Positions 22,162 through 31,600 of a DNA stretch of 64,000 nt are shown here, piece after piece (position 1 is the stretch's first letter; every line of letters starts with the position of its first letter). A model generated the notes under the pieces. It was given only the letters and a program-made list of their open reading frames with translations. It was not told the origin of the DNA and ran no database searches. Source of the DNA: Paramacrobiotus metropolitanus (taxonomy: Eukaryota; Tardigrada; Eutardigrada; Parachela; Macrobiotidae); assembly GCF_019649055.1 (NCBI RefSeq), contig NW_026570245.1:682001-746000 (forward strand). Reading direction: 5' to 3'. The translations under genes were made by a program, and so were the position numbers.

Positions 22162-23946
22162 TTAGTTCATATTTTTTGAACTCAACCGGTCAGATCTTTT
22201 AGGAACATTTGCTTTTGCATCATAGAATTCTCGAATTACTTTTCCGGGTGGTAAGTCACACGCCTGCCCTTTTGCAGCGTTATTCTCATTTGTGACCTTT
22301 GATGCTTCGCACGTTCGCTCCTTTGCTTGTGCGTTTTCATGACCCTTCGTCACTTCTTTGATGATTTCATACTGTGACCTTTCGGTTTGTACGTCTTTGG
22401 ACGGCTTTTCTCGCAGCTTCTCAATTATTTCTTGAGTGATGCGATCCGCGAGGGTCATCTTGCCATCTTGATCTTGCAACTCTTCTGGTGACCTTTCATA
22501 GACGGTCATCTTGTGATCGTTTTCCTTCATCCACCCTTTGACTTTCTTCGAGACTTCATTATTTGTCCAAGTTGGATCAACTTGGGATGACATTCCGTCA
22601 GTTCTCGGCGGTGATCTTTCGTTGTCATTCCGGAATGCTTGCCATAAGTCGTATGACCTTTCCTTCTGCGGAGTTTGCGCTAAGTCCGGTGACATTTTTT
22701 TTCGAGACATGAAAATCCGCCGTTTGGTGACCTCTGTATAGGCACTTTCTCCCCGTATTGCGGCGGTTATTCACCCTTCTCGTTCCGTTTTTGATATTGA
22801 CGGTTGTCTTCGTTAAGTCGTCTTCTCTCTTACCAGTATTCTTTTACTTTCGGTTGTGAAGCTTTCACCGTTTCCTCAAGGTGCTTTTTCATCCACCAAT
22901 CTCTTCTCTCTCTTTCCTTCCAATATTCTTCTCTGGGAATTGTCGCATCTTGTGGTGACCTTTGTGGTGGTGGGACTGGTTTTCACATACCATGCCGCCC
23001 TTGCGGTCTGTAAGCAACTTTTTGTCACTCCATCTTTTGCCGCAACTCATTTGCCGAATCGAGAGTCGTCCGAGTTTAGCTGTGCACTTTCTCTCACCTT
23101 CACTGCTTGCTGCGCCATTCGCAGGGTCAAGTTGCTTTCTTGACCTTTCGGTTCTACAGCGACTTCACCGTGACCTTTCTCTTTCAGTGACTGTCGAGTC
23201 TGTTGCACTGGCTTTTTCTCGTGACCTTTCACTTCTTCAGTTCACTCTTGAGGTGACTTTTTTGTCTCTTGCGCTCCTTGCGTTGTCACGGCACTTCCGT
23301 GACCTTTCTCAGCATCTCTTCTTTCTTGGAGTACTTTCTCTATATGCTCTCGAAATCTAGAGTGATGAACTTTGTCGTCTTCTTCTGCGGAGTTTTCAGC
23401 GCGCAACTTTGCCACGCTCCTTGAGAAGAATTTCTTTTTCCTTGTCGTTTCGCTCTCCGGTTGAGGCGGTGACCTTTCGGTCTGCTGTCCTTGCAGCGTT
23501 ACGTTACTTTCGTGACCTTTCCTCACAGTTACTTTCTGGGGTGACCTTTGGGTCTGCTGCCCTTGCAGCGTCACGTTACTTTCGTGACCTCCTTGATTTG
23601 CAGCTACTTTCTGCTGTCCCAGATGAAGAGTTGAGGCCCTTCCGTCAACCCTGTTTCCCGTAGTCGCTTTCTGCGGTCACCTTTCGGTCAAATTCTTCCG
23701 TCCTTGCGGGAGTCTTTTGATAGTCTTGCCCTCACCTTTCTGAGCCCTTTCACTCCCTTTCGAGTTCCTTTCTCGAATTCTCGGATTTCTTTTCCGGATC
23801 CTTGCGTTACTTTCGCAACTTTTTTTTTGGGCCGTGGTCCTTCCCTGCGGCGAAGCACCTTGCTCTCCTATATCCGGTTTTTTTTGGTTCAGGGCGATCA
23901 GTAGGCTCACCGGCGCCCATTGACCTTGAACGTTTCCCTGGTTCAC
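22162..23946 (-). pseudogene. Gag-like upstream region of retroelement 1
   Basis: Open minus-strand stretches at 22710-22162, 23574-23242 and 23946-23677, in different frames, encode hydrophilic Lys/Glu/Arg-rich protein. It has near-tandem units reading GQQTERSPQKVTV and KGHESNVTLQGQQTERSP (23574-23440). The unit AAKGQACDLPPGK at about 22260 recurs as AAKRQARDIPSGK at about 22095, a local duplication. No CCHC knuckle or capsid motif is visible, so the Gag assignment rests on position before the protease. Confidence 0.4.
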
Positions 23947-24046
23947 TCCACCAGTCGTAGTGCACCAGTCGTAGTGCTAACTTCAGCCGTGTGCTTCGTC
24001 AGCGAGCCCTTCCTCGCGCTCCTTCCACCTAGTCAATTAGACGGGA

Positions 24047-24679
24047 AAACTTCAGATTATCCTGGAGAAACACGTCTCTTGCTACCATATGAGGCACGAA
24101 CCTGGCAAGGTTCTCGCCGTAGAATCGGAGTTGACGTAACTCCGTCTACCAGATCTGGCAATGCTATAACGTAACTCCGTCTACCAGATAGTAGATCTGG
24201 CAATGCTATAACGCCTACGCTATGGAAAAACGAAAAACAGACGTTACTGCTAGAACTTTATGACAACACTAATTTCGATAGAAATTCCTCGTGGGCAACT
24301 TCGCATTGCTGACTACAGCAAGCGCACGTAACCGTCACATTGTGCGCGATGCACACAGAACACCATGCGTTCGCCACGCGTAAGGCGGGCGCGCAACAAA
24401 ACACAACAGACTGCCAAGCGAGGGTGTACGCATAGTGCGCCTGCGCTCATAGGGCTATGCTACCATTTCGTCCTCCATTGTAAAATGCGAGTCATGCTAT
24501 CATTCGGCCGGTGAATATTTATAAAAACGTCAACTTAAAGTGGCCAAAATAATTATGAAAAAAAACAAAGTTTTTATTTCCGAATAAGCTCCCGTTTATC
24601 AGTATCCTTAGATGCGTGCATGTGTTCCATTGACGCTACAGTACATACGTGTACATATTTCTTAAAGGGCACGGAAACA
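24047..24679. other. Non-coding interval with a 35-40 bp direct duplication
   Basis: gtaactccgtctaccagat...agatctggcaatgctataacg at about 24137-24171 is repeated at 24172-24212. No gene or LTR was recognised at the 5' side of retroelement 1. Confidence 0.5.
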
Positions 24680-25612
24680 ATGGATTCCAGACAGACATTG
24701 CAACATTTGGATGAGATGTTGTATTTCCCTCAAGAATACGGTGCAACAGAGTGTAACGTGGCTAATACTGTCCTTATGAATCATGGCGATCAGAACTGGC
24801 ATTTGGCATACATTCAAGATATCCATGAAGACAGTTTTCTGTTGAATTTCATAAGCAGCAGCACTACCGCTTCCTGGGTGAACTCGAAATACATTTGGCC
24901 TCATTATCTTATACCAAGCCAACCGTTGCACGACTCCGTTTTTGTGGCGGTACGCAATGAATTAAACGGACCTTTCGTATTCCGCCCAGCAAGGTTGGTG
25001 TTTACATCGCAAGGAGAAAGTTCATCTCACGACCGTTTGAAATTGCACCATGTACAGTTGGATGTGGCAGGGGAAGACGGGAAAACAGTAAGCCTTCGTC
25101 GTATAGTCCATCATTGGCAATTGGCAGAAAGCTTGCCTTATAACGAGCCGTCCTTTGCGACTCGCGTGTCACCACAAAGATACGCTAAATTTAAAATACA
25201 GTGGCCAGCAGCCGGGCCACAGGATGTGATCGGATGGGATATTTTGCGCTCCTGGATTCAGGACATGTATTTCCGTAATGCGATTACGGGACTGTGCCGA
25301 TACTTTACACGAATAAATGCTAATAGCGCTATATTTATTATCTGGCTGACCCGCGATAACGAAAATGAGTTACACGAATGCCTTTCGAAAATCCGACGTT
25401 CTTTCCGGTATTCCAGCATATCTCGTAAGCCAGCGCAATGGGGCGAACTATCGGAACTTAACTTTTCAGGTACAGCGAACGACAATATAAACAATATACG
25501 AATAGGTTTCAGAAGCGAAAAACAAGGTGACTCAAAAGTTCGCGTTGTTACAGTACTACAATGGGCGTACATACCAAAGGAAGTTTCCCTATTTTGCCTC
25601 CCTGCCATTTGA
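24680..25612 (+). CDS. Unidentified intact protein, 310 aa, possible Tudor/Agenet-like N-terminus
   Basis: Single-exon frame ending in TGA. The start chosen is the ATG at 24680 in good context (aaacaATGG); an upstream in-frame ATG at 24620 is possible. The first half has WHLAYIQDIHEDSFLLNF followed about 12 residues later by WVNSKYIWPHY. The pattern of aromatic strand residues and a W-V-x-S-x-Y-I motif recalls Tudor/Agenet small barrels. Next come VFVAVRNELNGPFVFRPARLVF and then a mixed C-terminal half with no membrane segment. No disabling changes are seen and codon use looks coding. I do not know the family. It lies alone between retroelement 1 and foldback DNA. Confidence 0.6.
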   Translation: MDSRQTLQHLDEMLYFPQEYGATECNVANTVLMNHGDQNWHLAYIQDIHEDSFLLNFISSSTTASWVNSKYIWPHYLIPSQPLHDSVFVAVRNELNGPFVFRPARLVFTSQGESSSHDRLKLHHVQLDVAGEDGKTVSLRRIVHHWQLAESLPYNEPSFATRVSPQRYAKFKIQWPAAGPQDVIGWDILRSWIQDMYFRNAITGLCRYFTRINANSAIFIIWLTRDNENELHECLSKIRRSFRYSSISRKPAQWGELSELNFSGTANDNINNIRIGFRSEKQGDSKVRVVTVLQWAYIPKEVSLFCLPAI

Positions 25613-26437
25613 AGTAATAGACATGTGAGCTATTTTTTGTTGTAGTAGTGATTGTGCAAACTACTGTAACTAGGGAAATAAGAATCAAAAGATTTAATCA
25701 AGAACTAGGAAAACGAAAATACGTAGAATAGCGAGTGCACTTATCCATTTCTCTCCACGGGTATTTTCAAGCTCATTCTTTTTATTGCTAATTCCGTACT
25801 GGTTGTAATTTCGACGGTAAATTAAAAGGATGATGTACAGATATTGTTCTTTAATATTACTGCGTTGACAGAATGGTTTGAAAATTTTACCGAGTAGAGC
25901 AAACATTTTGTTTCTTCAGGACGCCAGAATTATCAGTCTTTTTTCAGTCTTTCCTTTTTCTTTTTCAGTCTTCTTGCTGATGTGAATCCAGCGTTCTTTG
26001 CATCAGTAAAAAGTACATTTCATGAGCAGTCATGCGCATCTTAGACACCAATGACTTGAGAAAATATGGTTTATAAGAACGAAAACCGTTCCTTCCGGGA
26101 GATACAAAATAAGGAAACTTACGTTTGGTACACCCTTTGTATAACAACAGAGTACTGGTAATAAAACACCAAGTACTTGTACGGCTGTATCACAGCCAGT
26201 CATTGGAGTTCATTTTTAAGGCAACGAACGTTCACCAGGAGGAACATGTGGTGTGGGCTTACCAATCGAAATATTTCTGCAAATATTCTTCAATTTGGAT
26301 GCGCAGTCGCACGTGAAAATCAAACGGTAAGTGCGGTATCTGTGATTCTTGATAATTCATTAGTTGACACTGACTGGTGAGGAATTTATATACCGGGGCC
26401 TTCGACGACCCGCGCGCTTCGGTGGCCCGCTCTGACT
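25613..26437. other. Non-coding interval, nothing recognised
   Basis: One open stretch with an AG acceptor-like start and a gtaagt donor-like end (about 26222-26326) could be an isolated exon, but the evidence is weak. Confidence 0.25.
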
Positions 26438-26439
26438 GT

Positions 26440-27130
26440 GACTCTGGTTTACGTCTTCTTCTGTTATGTTACCTTACATTATTTTATGTTTTCTTATATT
26501 TTCTTATTTTTTTTTGTCTTCTTTTGTTTTCGTAAGTATGTTTGTTATGTGACGTGCAGTCACGTACGTTTACAGTTGCGTTCACCGGTGAACAAGTGTC
26601 TATGCAATTGTTGTGAACTATCTTCACGTAGTTATCTTTGTCTAAAGACGTCTGTTTTCTCAGCGTTCTGCTGTAGTGGTGTTGGAGCGATTCAGTATCC
26701 ATCATGAGCGTTTACAGATCATCAATGGGATTCGGCAGTATTCTCCGTTGCGTATAATGTAGGAGAAAAGTTTATTTATTATGCTTTTCTATTCTTTCTT
26801 ACGTTTTTTATCTTCTCTTATGTGATCTTACGCTATTTTAAGTTATCTTATGTTTTTCCTTCTTATGTATTTTGGTAAGGTCATGGGTTGTTACGTTTTC
26901 TTATCTCACGTCATCTAATCTTATATTATGTGTAAAACCTAAAACAAGCCAAAATTAGAAAACATACGATAACATACGCAAACATAACAACACATAAAAG
27001 AAAATAGGAAGAAAAACACAAGATAACATAAAATAGCGTAAGATAAGTAACATACATAAAAGAAAACATAAGAAAACAATAAAAAAAATAAGAAAACATA
27101 AGAAAAAATATAAACATAAGAAAACAAGAA
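26440..27130. repeat. Inverted low-complexity array of TCTTATGTTTT / AAAACATAAGA words
   Basis: The left part (26440-26530 and 26780-26900) is rich in ttttcttatgt. The right part (26935-27125) is rich in the complement acataagaaaa. The halves would pair into an extended, imperfect hairpin. The open frames across it are low-complexity artefacts. Confidence 0.6.
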
Positions 27131-27239
27131 ACTGCCCTTATAACCATATGCACTTGCAAAAAGGAATAAGGAAAGAATACACCGTGATCACAGACAAAGT
27201 ACATGTACAATAAGTACAACAAGTCGCGCAGAGAAAAGC

Positions 27240-27631
27240 TATTCGAACTATTGTCAACTACGCCGAAGTGTCCACCACCGACTTGATGAAGCAATACGGG
27301 ATTACGCCACTGTTTGAACGATGGAAACTTGGCTTTACAAAATTGGAAGGAAGTAACTTGGCTTTACAAAATTCTGCACCCGGAGAAGTTCCAAGTGCCG
27401 CATTACCTCACCGAAATTATCGTCGTAAAGCACGATTCCGAACCGTACAGCCTTCGAAGCGGAAACAAGACCTTCTTCGAAGGACGGGGAAGGACAAGGA
27501 CGGTGAAGTCCACATTGGCGTGGAGGCTGAACAACGTTATGAGCCAGCTGACCAAGGCCGGAAACGACATTCTTAGTAGCAGTTCGCTTGCTGTTTTTCG
27601 TAATGCACTGAAGCATGTTAGCATTACTTGA
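27240..27631 (+). pseudogene. Unidentified coding fragment broken by a 28-29 bp duplication
   Basis: The first part (STTDLMKQYGITPLFERW) and the second (LYKILHPEKFQVPHYLTEI and WRLNNVMSQLTKAGNDIL) look coding but lie in different frames. The break coincides with a direct duplication: aacttggctttacaaaatt occurs at 27327-27345 and again at 27356-27374. Because the added length is not a multiple of three, it would shift the frame. Ends with a stop at 27631. Family not recognised. Confidence 0.4.
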
Positions 27632-28019
27632 TTACTTTCCTTTTCTTAGTACTTGTCTTTGCATTAGTGGCATTTTCTCTAATTTCATCACGATGCCTAT
27701 TATTAAGCCAGGTTTACATTCCAATGCTAGATTTCGATCCTAACTTTTAATGGGTTACCTGTCTGCCGTACAATAAACAATAAACACGCGGAATACACTG
27801 GAGTACGTACTACATAGCATACGATGATCGAAAAGATCCGATTTTGTATGTGGTGCGACATGGCCATTGGCCATTGCGTATTGGCCAGTAGATGTTTATG
27901 CATTCGGTTGGCGTAACCTTCGAACGGACACCATGAGCGACATGGGTTGTGACTTGTGAAGTTGTGAGTGCCGTATACAGAGCCACCGTGAATACATATG
28001 TGCATTTGGTGGTGCACGG
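27632..28019. other. Non-coding interval, nothing recognised
   Basis: No convincing gene; contains several cat/atg-rich short palindromes such as catatgtgcatttggtggtgcac. Confidence 0.3.
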
Positions 28020-28879
28020 GTGGTGATCGACGAACGGACATCGCACTTTAAACTAGCGCTGAACATAAAGGACCTTCGCTACGTTACGGTCGATAAATTA
28101 TTGTGTTTTCCTATTGCTAAGAGTTTTTATAACCATATGACCTCGAAGAAGGTGCCCACAGCTTCGTCGTCAAAGTTGACATGGTTTCGGTTTCAATCTT
28201 TCGAGTTTGACCGAATGTTATTGTAAGAGGGCTCCGCAGAATTTATTGTGAGACAAGTTTATTCTACAGGGTGTGCACACTTTGGAACGCAATTTACGAG
28301 CGTTATGAAAATGGAAAGGCGGATATGACATTTCTTGTTGAAAACTTCCCCATCGCTTCATACAACTGGGATCGGAATGCATACCGTTTTGCCGTGTTGC
28401 TTGACAGAACCATTAGCAAACGCATCAAAGTTATATCACTAATAACCAATGCAAACTCAAGAGCCACCGTAGGACTAGCTGGTCATGTGGATTTGTTAAT
28501 TGCCGCAATGAAGATAAGAAATATCAATAATTATCTCATTTGCATTAAGGATCGGGAAATTGCCATCCCTCAAGATGTAACGCTCTACGAACATCCTTCC
28601 GGCATTTTTGCGGATTTCTTCGCTAAAGCGGGAACTATCGCGAAAATCCAGTGCGTGCAGTATATGCCTACTGACGTGGATCGTTATCGCCTGATATCTG
28701 ACACGTCCACCGTTTACAGAGACGGTCAGTGTTTGATGCGGACCCTGAGTACATTAATTTTGACCCAAGAGGAAATGACAGCGGTGGCGTCGAAATACTC
28801 GTTGCCAATTACACTCAAAACAGTCGCTTCGAAAAGCCCCGATTGGACATATCTCATGCGTCTACCCGACTCGGAATGA
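28020..28879 (+). CDS. Two-exon gene of unknown function
   Basis: Exon 1 runs to about 28221 and ends at a GTAAGAG donor. A 48-bp intron ends ttctacag at about 28269, and the phase (two plus one) continues an open frame to a stop at 28879. Exon 1 contains LNIKDLRYVTVDKLLCFP and is paralogous to the fragment at 5745-5830. Exon 2 begins VCTLWNAIYERYENG and includes RFAVLLDRTISKRIKVISL. No ATG is certain for exon 1, so an upstream exon may be missing. From 28729 a second frame is also open (MFDADPEYINFDP...), which could mean a frameshift near the end. Both readings are protein-like and I cannot decide between them. Confidence 0.45.
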
Positions 28880-28979
28880 ATTTGAAAACAAACCAGCTTG
28901 ACAATGGTGGACTTGAGAAACCTTTTTCATGTACAGTAACTTTTCAACAATTTGTTTCTGCAATACGAGGACGCACTAA

Positions 28980-29680
28980 CCAGGCCCCGTCACCGGCTAT
29001 AATTTCAGAAAAATTTGATCTTTTGCAGAAAGATAGAGGAACACTAGCAAAAACAAAAAAATCATTTTCAGCTGCTGTGATCAATGGAGGTGGCGTGGCC
29101 AGAAAAAAATTTGAAACTAAATTTCACACTGCTGTAGTCTATGGGAACTATCGCCTGTGCTGAATGTAGTATTATACCGCTAATACCGAACAATCTGTAC
29201 GAGGTCAGTTTAACTTTAAATAATCGTTTACCGTTTCTGGAGGTGATACAGTTTACATTACGTTTTTCAGCAGAAATTGGATGTGCTTTGTGTTAGCAAT
29301 TTTTCAATCATTACGAGATCGAAGTTGCACGCGCGCACCGATCTCTCTCGGCAGAAACAAGCTGAAGCGCGGGCTGCGTACCATCTGCAAACCCGTTTCA
29401 CAAGCGGCTGGATTGTTAAACTTATGTATGCTCAAGTATTTAAGAAATACATAAAAATTTTGAGAAAAGCATTTCAGGTTAAACTGGCCTCGCACAGGTT
29501 GTTGTGGAACGTTAAAACGTATGACGCAGCAGCGTAGAATTTACTTTTAGTTTTTTTTCTGGCCACGCCCATTGATCACAGCAGCTGAAAATAATTTTTT
29601 TGTTTTTGCTAGTGTTCCTATATCTTTCTGCAAAAGATCAAGTTTTTCTGAATTTATAGCCGTGACGAGGTTCTGGTAAT
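28980..29680. mobile_element. Foldback element with about 130-bp inverted repeats
   Basis: Left arm 28980-29110 and right arm 29550-29680 are inverse copies. Both contain ttgatcttttgcagaaagata, aggaacactagcaaaaacaaaaaaa and gctgctgtgatcaat in mirrored order. The termini (ACCAG...) and inner word (GCGTGGCCAGAAAAA) match the element at 7546-9290. The 440-bp interior has an 86-codon open frame of no known family. The right edge is exactly where the gypsy element inserted. Confidence 0.75.
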
Positions 29681-29807
29681 GTCACGGCGTAATAATAAAT
29701 AGGAATATTTATTAGTACTCGCTAGGTCGCTGACTAATCTGATCAGCGAACCAAAGCATACGGCTAAAACACGGTTGCTATGTGAAAGGTCACATGCACA
29801 TCTGACA
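29680..29807 (-). repeat. 3' LTR of retroelement 2 (128 bp)
   Basis: Shares tgtcacggcgtaataataaa through acatctgaca with the other LTR and carries an extra 11 bp (tcagcgaacca region) near 29735. It contains tgtgaaaggtcaca, a near-palindrome around the same AAAGGTCA word that is enriched in retroelement 1. Confidence 0.9.
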
Positions 29808-29866
29808 CCTCCCCCAGTGGGGAAAACCCACTCAGCCAAAAACATCCAGAAAATATTAAAGAAAAA

Positions 29867-31600
29867 TTATTTCCCGAATTTCGGATCCATAATCAGTCGA
29901 TCGGGATTCTTAATCTCTCGTCCGCTTTTTCGAATTTCCGGCTGTGGTTGCTGCTGAGTAGTGGTGTCACTTTTAGCGACGCGCGTCTTCGGCGGTTTGG
30001 ATTTTGCCGTAGGCGGAACTGCTGAGCTCGCCAGCGGTTTTTCGGATTTTGCAGCGGCAGTTTCTGGCACTGCCGTCGGAAGCTCCTTCGTTGGTTCCTG
30101 TTCCAACTTCTCAGGTTGATCGTCAGGAATTGCAGGCGCATGGGCTAATGCGACAGGCGGTGCGCTCGGTGCTTCGGGTACATGAGGTACAGTCGGTGCA
30201 GTCGGTGTACCGTGCATTTTCGGTGCATGGGGGGCTGCCGGTATTGCGCGCTCATCCGGATGCAGCCAATGTCGCGGCCGCATCTGATTTTCATGTCTGC
30301 GCAGTTCAGTTTCGTTAACCAGCACAATCCATATGCGCGAACCTTCCCGCTTGACCAGCTGGCCTCTTTGCCAGTCGACTGTCCGACTCGGACGGTAGTC
30401 GCGCACCATCACGTAGTCACCGGCCTGGAAATGCTTCGCCTTTGTTCGCTTGTCGAAATTCTGCTGGTAGCGCCGCCGGTTGCTTTCCGTCGTGGTCAGC
30501 ATGACCGGCACCAGCAAGTCCAGCTGGGAACGCAGCTTCCGGCCAAGGAAGAGTTCTGCGGGTGACTTCCCTGTCGTTGCGTGGGGGGCGCTCCGGTACC
30601 GGAAAAGGAATTCTCGGAGCGCTGCCGACAGCGACTTCCGGTCCGCCATTAGCTTCGTGATTCCATCCTTGAACGTTTGAACGGAACGTTCAGCCTGGCC
30701 GTTCGATTGTGGATGGCCGGGTGGTGTTCGCAGGTGTCGGATGCCGTGTTCCGCGCAGAAGTCGGCGAACTCCTGCGACGTGAACTGGGTGCCGTTGTCC
30801 GTCACCATTTCGGTACACGCACCGTAACGGCTAAACAGGCTCCGTAGCGCTTCCAGAACACCGTCGGAAGTGGCGTGCTTCATCTGCACTACCTCCGGCC
30901 ACTTCGACATGGCATCCACGATGAGCAGGAGCATTGTCCCGTGGAATGGACCGGCGAAATCCATGTGGAGCCGTTTCCATGGCGCATCGGGAACTTCCCA
31001 CTGCGACAATGGTACCTTGGCGGTTTCCTTTGCTTGCTCGGAGCAAATGCGACACTCTTTGGACATGCGCTCAATGTCCGCATCCATGCGTGGCCACCAA
31101 CAGTATCCCCGGGCTTCACCCTTCATCTTCCCCGCGCCCATGTGGGCGGCATGCAGGTAGTCGAGGATCCTCCTGTCGGTGTTTTGCTGGTATGACTGTC
31201 CGAGAGCCCCAGGAGATGCAGTCATTTACCACCACCAGCTCGTGTTCGAGTCGTTTGTACGGACGCAGGTGTTCTTCGACAGAGGCAGGCCAGCCAGTCA
31301 TGACGTACTCGAACACTCTGGACAATTCCGGGTCGTGGGCGGTCTCCAGTGCAATGGCTTCCACTGCCACGGGGAAACGGGATACGTTATCCAGGTGGAT
31401 TGCGTTCACCACGCTGTCCATCCCCAGCCCGTACAGTCCGTCCAGCTCCGCGAATGCAGCGGTAGGCGGCTGAGGCCGTCCGCCTGGCCGAAGTCCTCCG
31501 TCCGGCGGTACTCGATGCTGAAGGAGTACCCCATCAGCATGAGCGCCCATCGCTGCAACCGGTTTGCTGTCACCACTGGAACTCCTTTCTTGGTATGAAA
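29867..31600 (-). pseudogene. pol: RNase H end and integrase of retroelement 2
   Basis: The frame at 31225-29867 encodes an HHCC-type zinc region (DYLHAAHMGAGKMKG ... ECRICSEQ). A core follows with LHMDFAGPF, MVTDNGTQF and SNGQAERSVQTF, the complete D, D, E catalytic set. The C-terminal part includes FQAGDYVMVRDY and a long Pro/Ala-rich tail. The segment joining RNase H to integrase (31590-31190, e.g. KKGVPVVTANRLQRWALM) is in another frame, so there is a frameshift near 31590 and another near 31190. Integrase itself is otherwise intact. Confidence 0.88.

Larger units (their letters stand above)
15610..23550. repeat. Dispersed AAAGGTCA / TGACCTTT word, about 30 copies
   Basis: On the plus strand TGACCTTT occurs at about 16163, 16361, 16489, 18778, 19026, 19259, 20692, 21866, 22289, 22374, 22489, 22656, 23171, 23221, 23300, 23470, 23513 and 23542, among others. 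Its complement occurs at about 18683, 18839, 19567, 20164, 20221 and 20868. Many copies extend to GTGACCTTTC. In the minus-strand frames the same word encodes ERS, KGH, KVT, MTF or DDLS, so it is conserved as DNA rather than protein. AGGTCA is the nuclear-receptor half-site, but no function is shown. Confidence 0.75.

Noticed and set aside
26939-27294. Phe/Tyr-rich minus-strand frames resembling membrane proteins
   Set aside because: Produced by AAAACATAAGA low-complexity repeats.
30875-31598. Several long plus-strand frames over the integrase region
   Set aside because: Antisense shadows of a GC-rich gypsy integrase with clear catalytic motifs on the minus strand.
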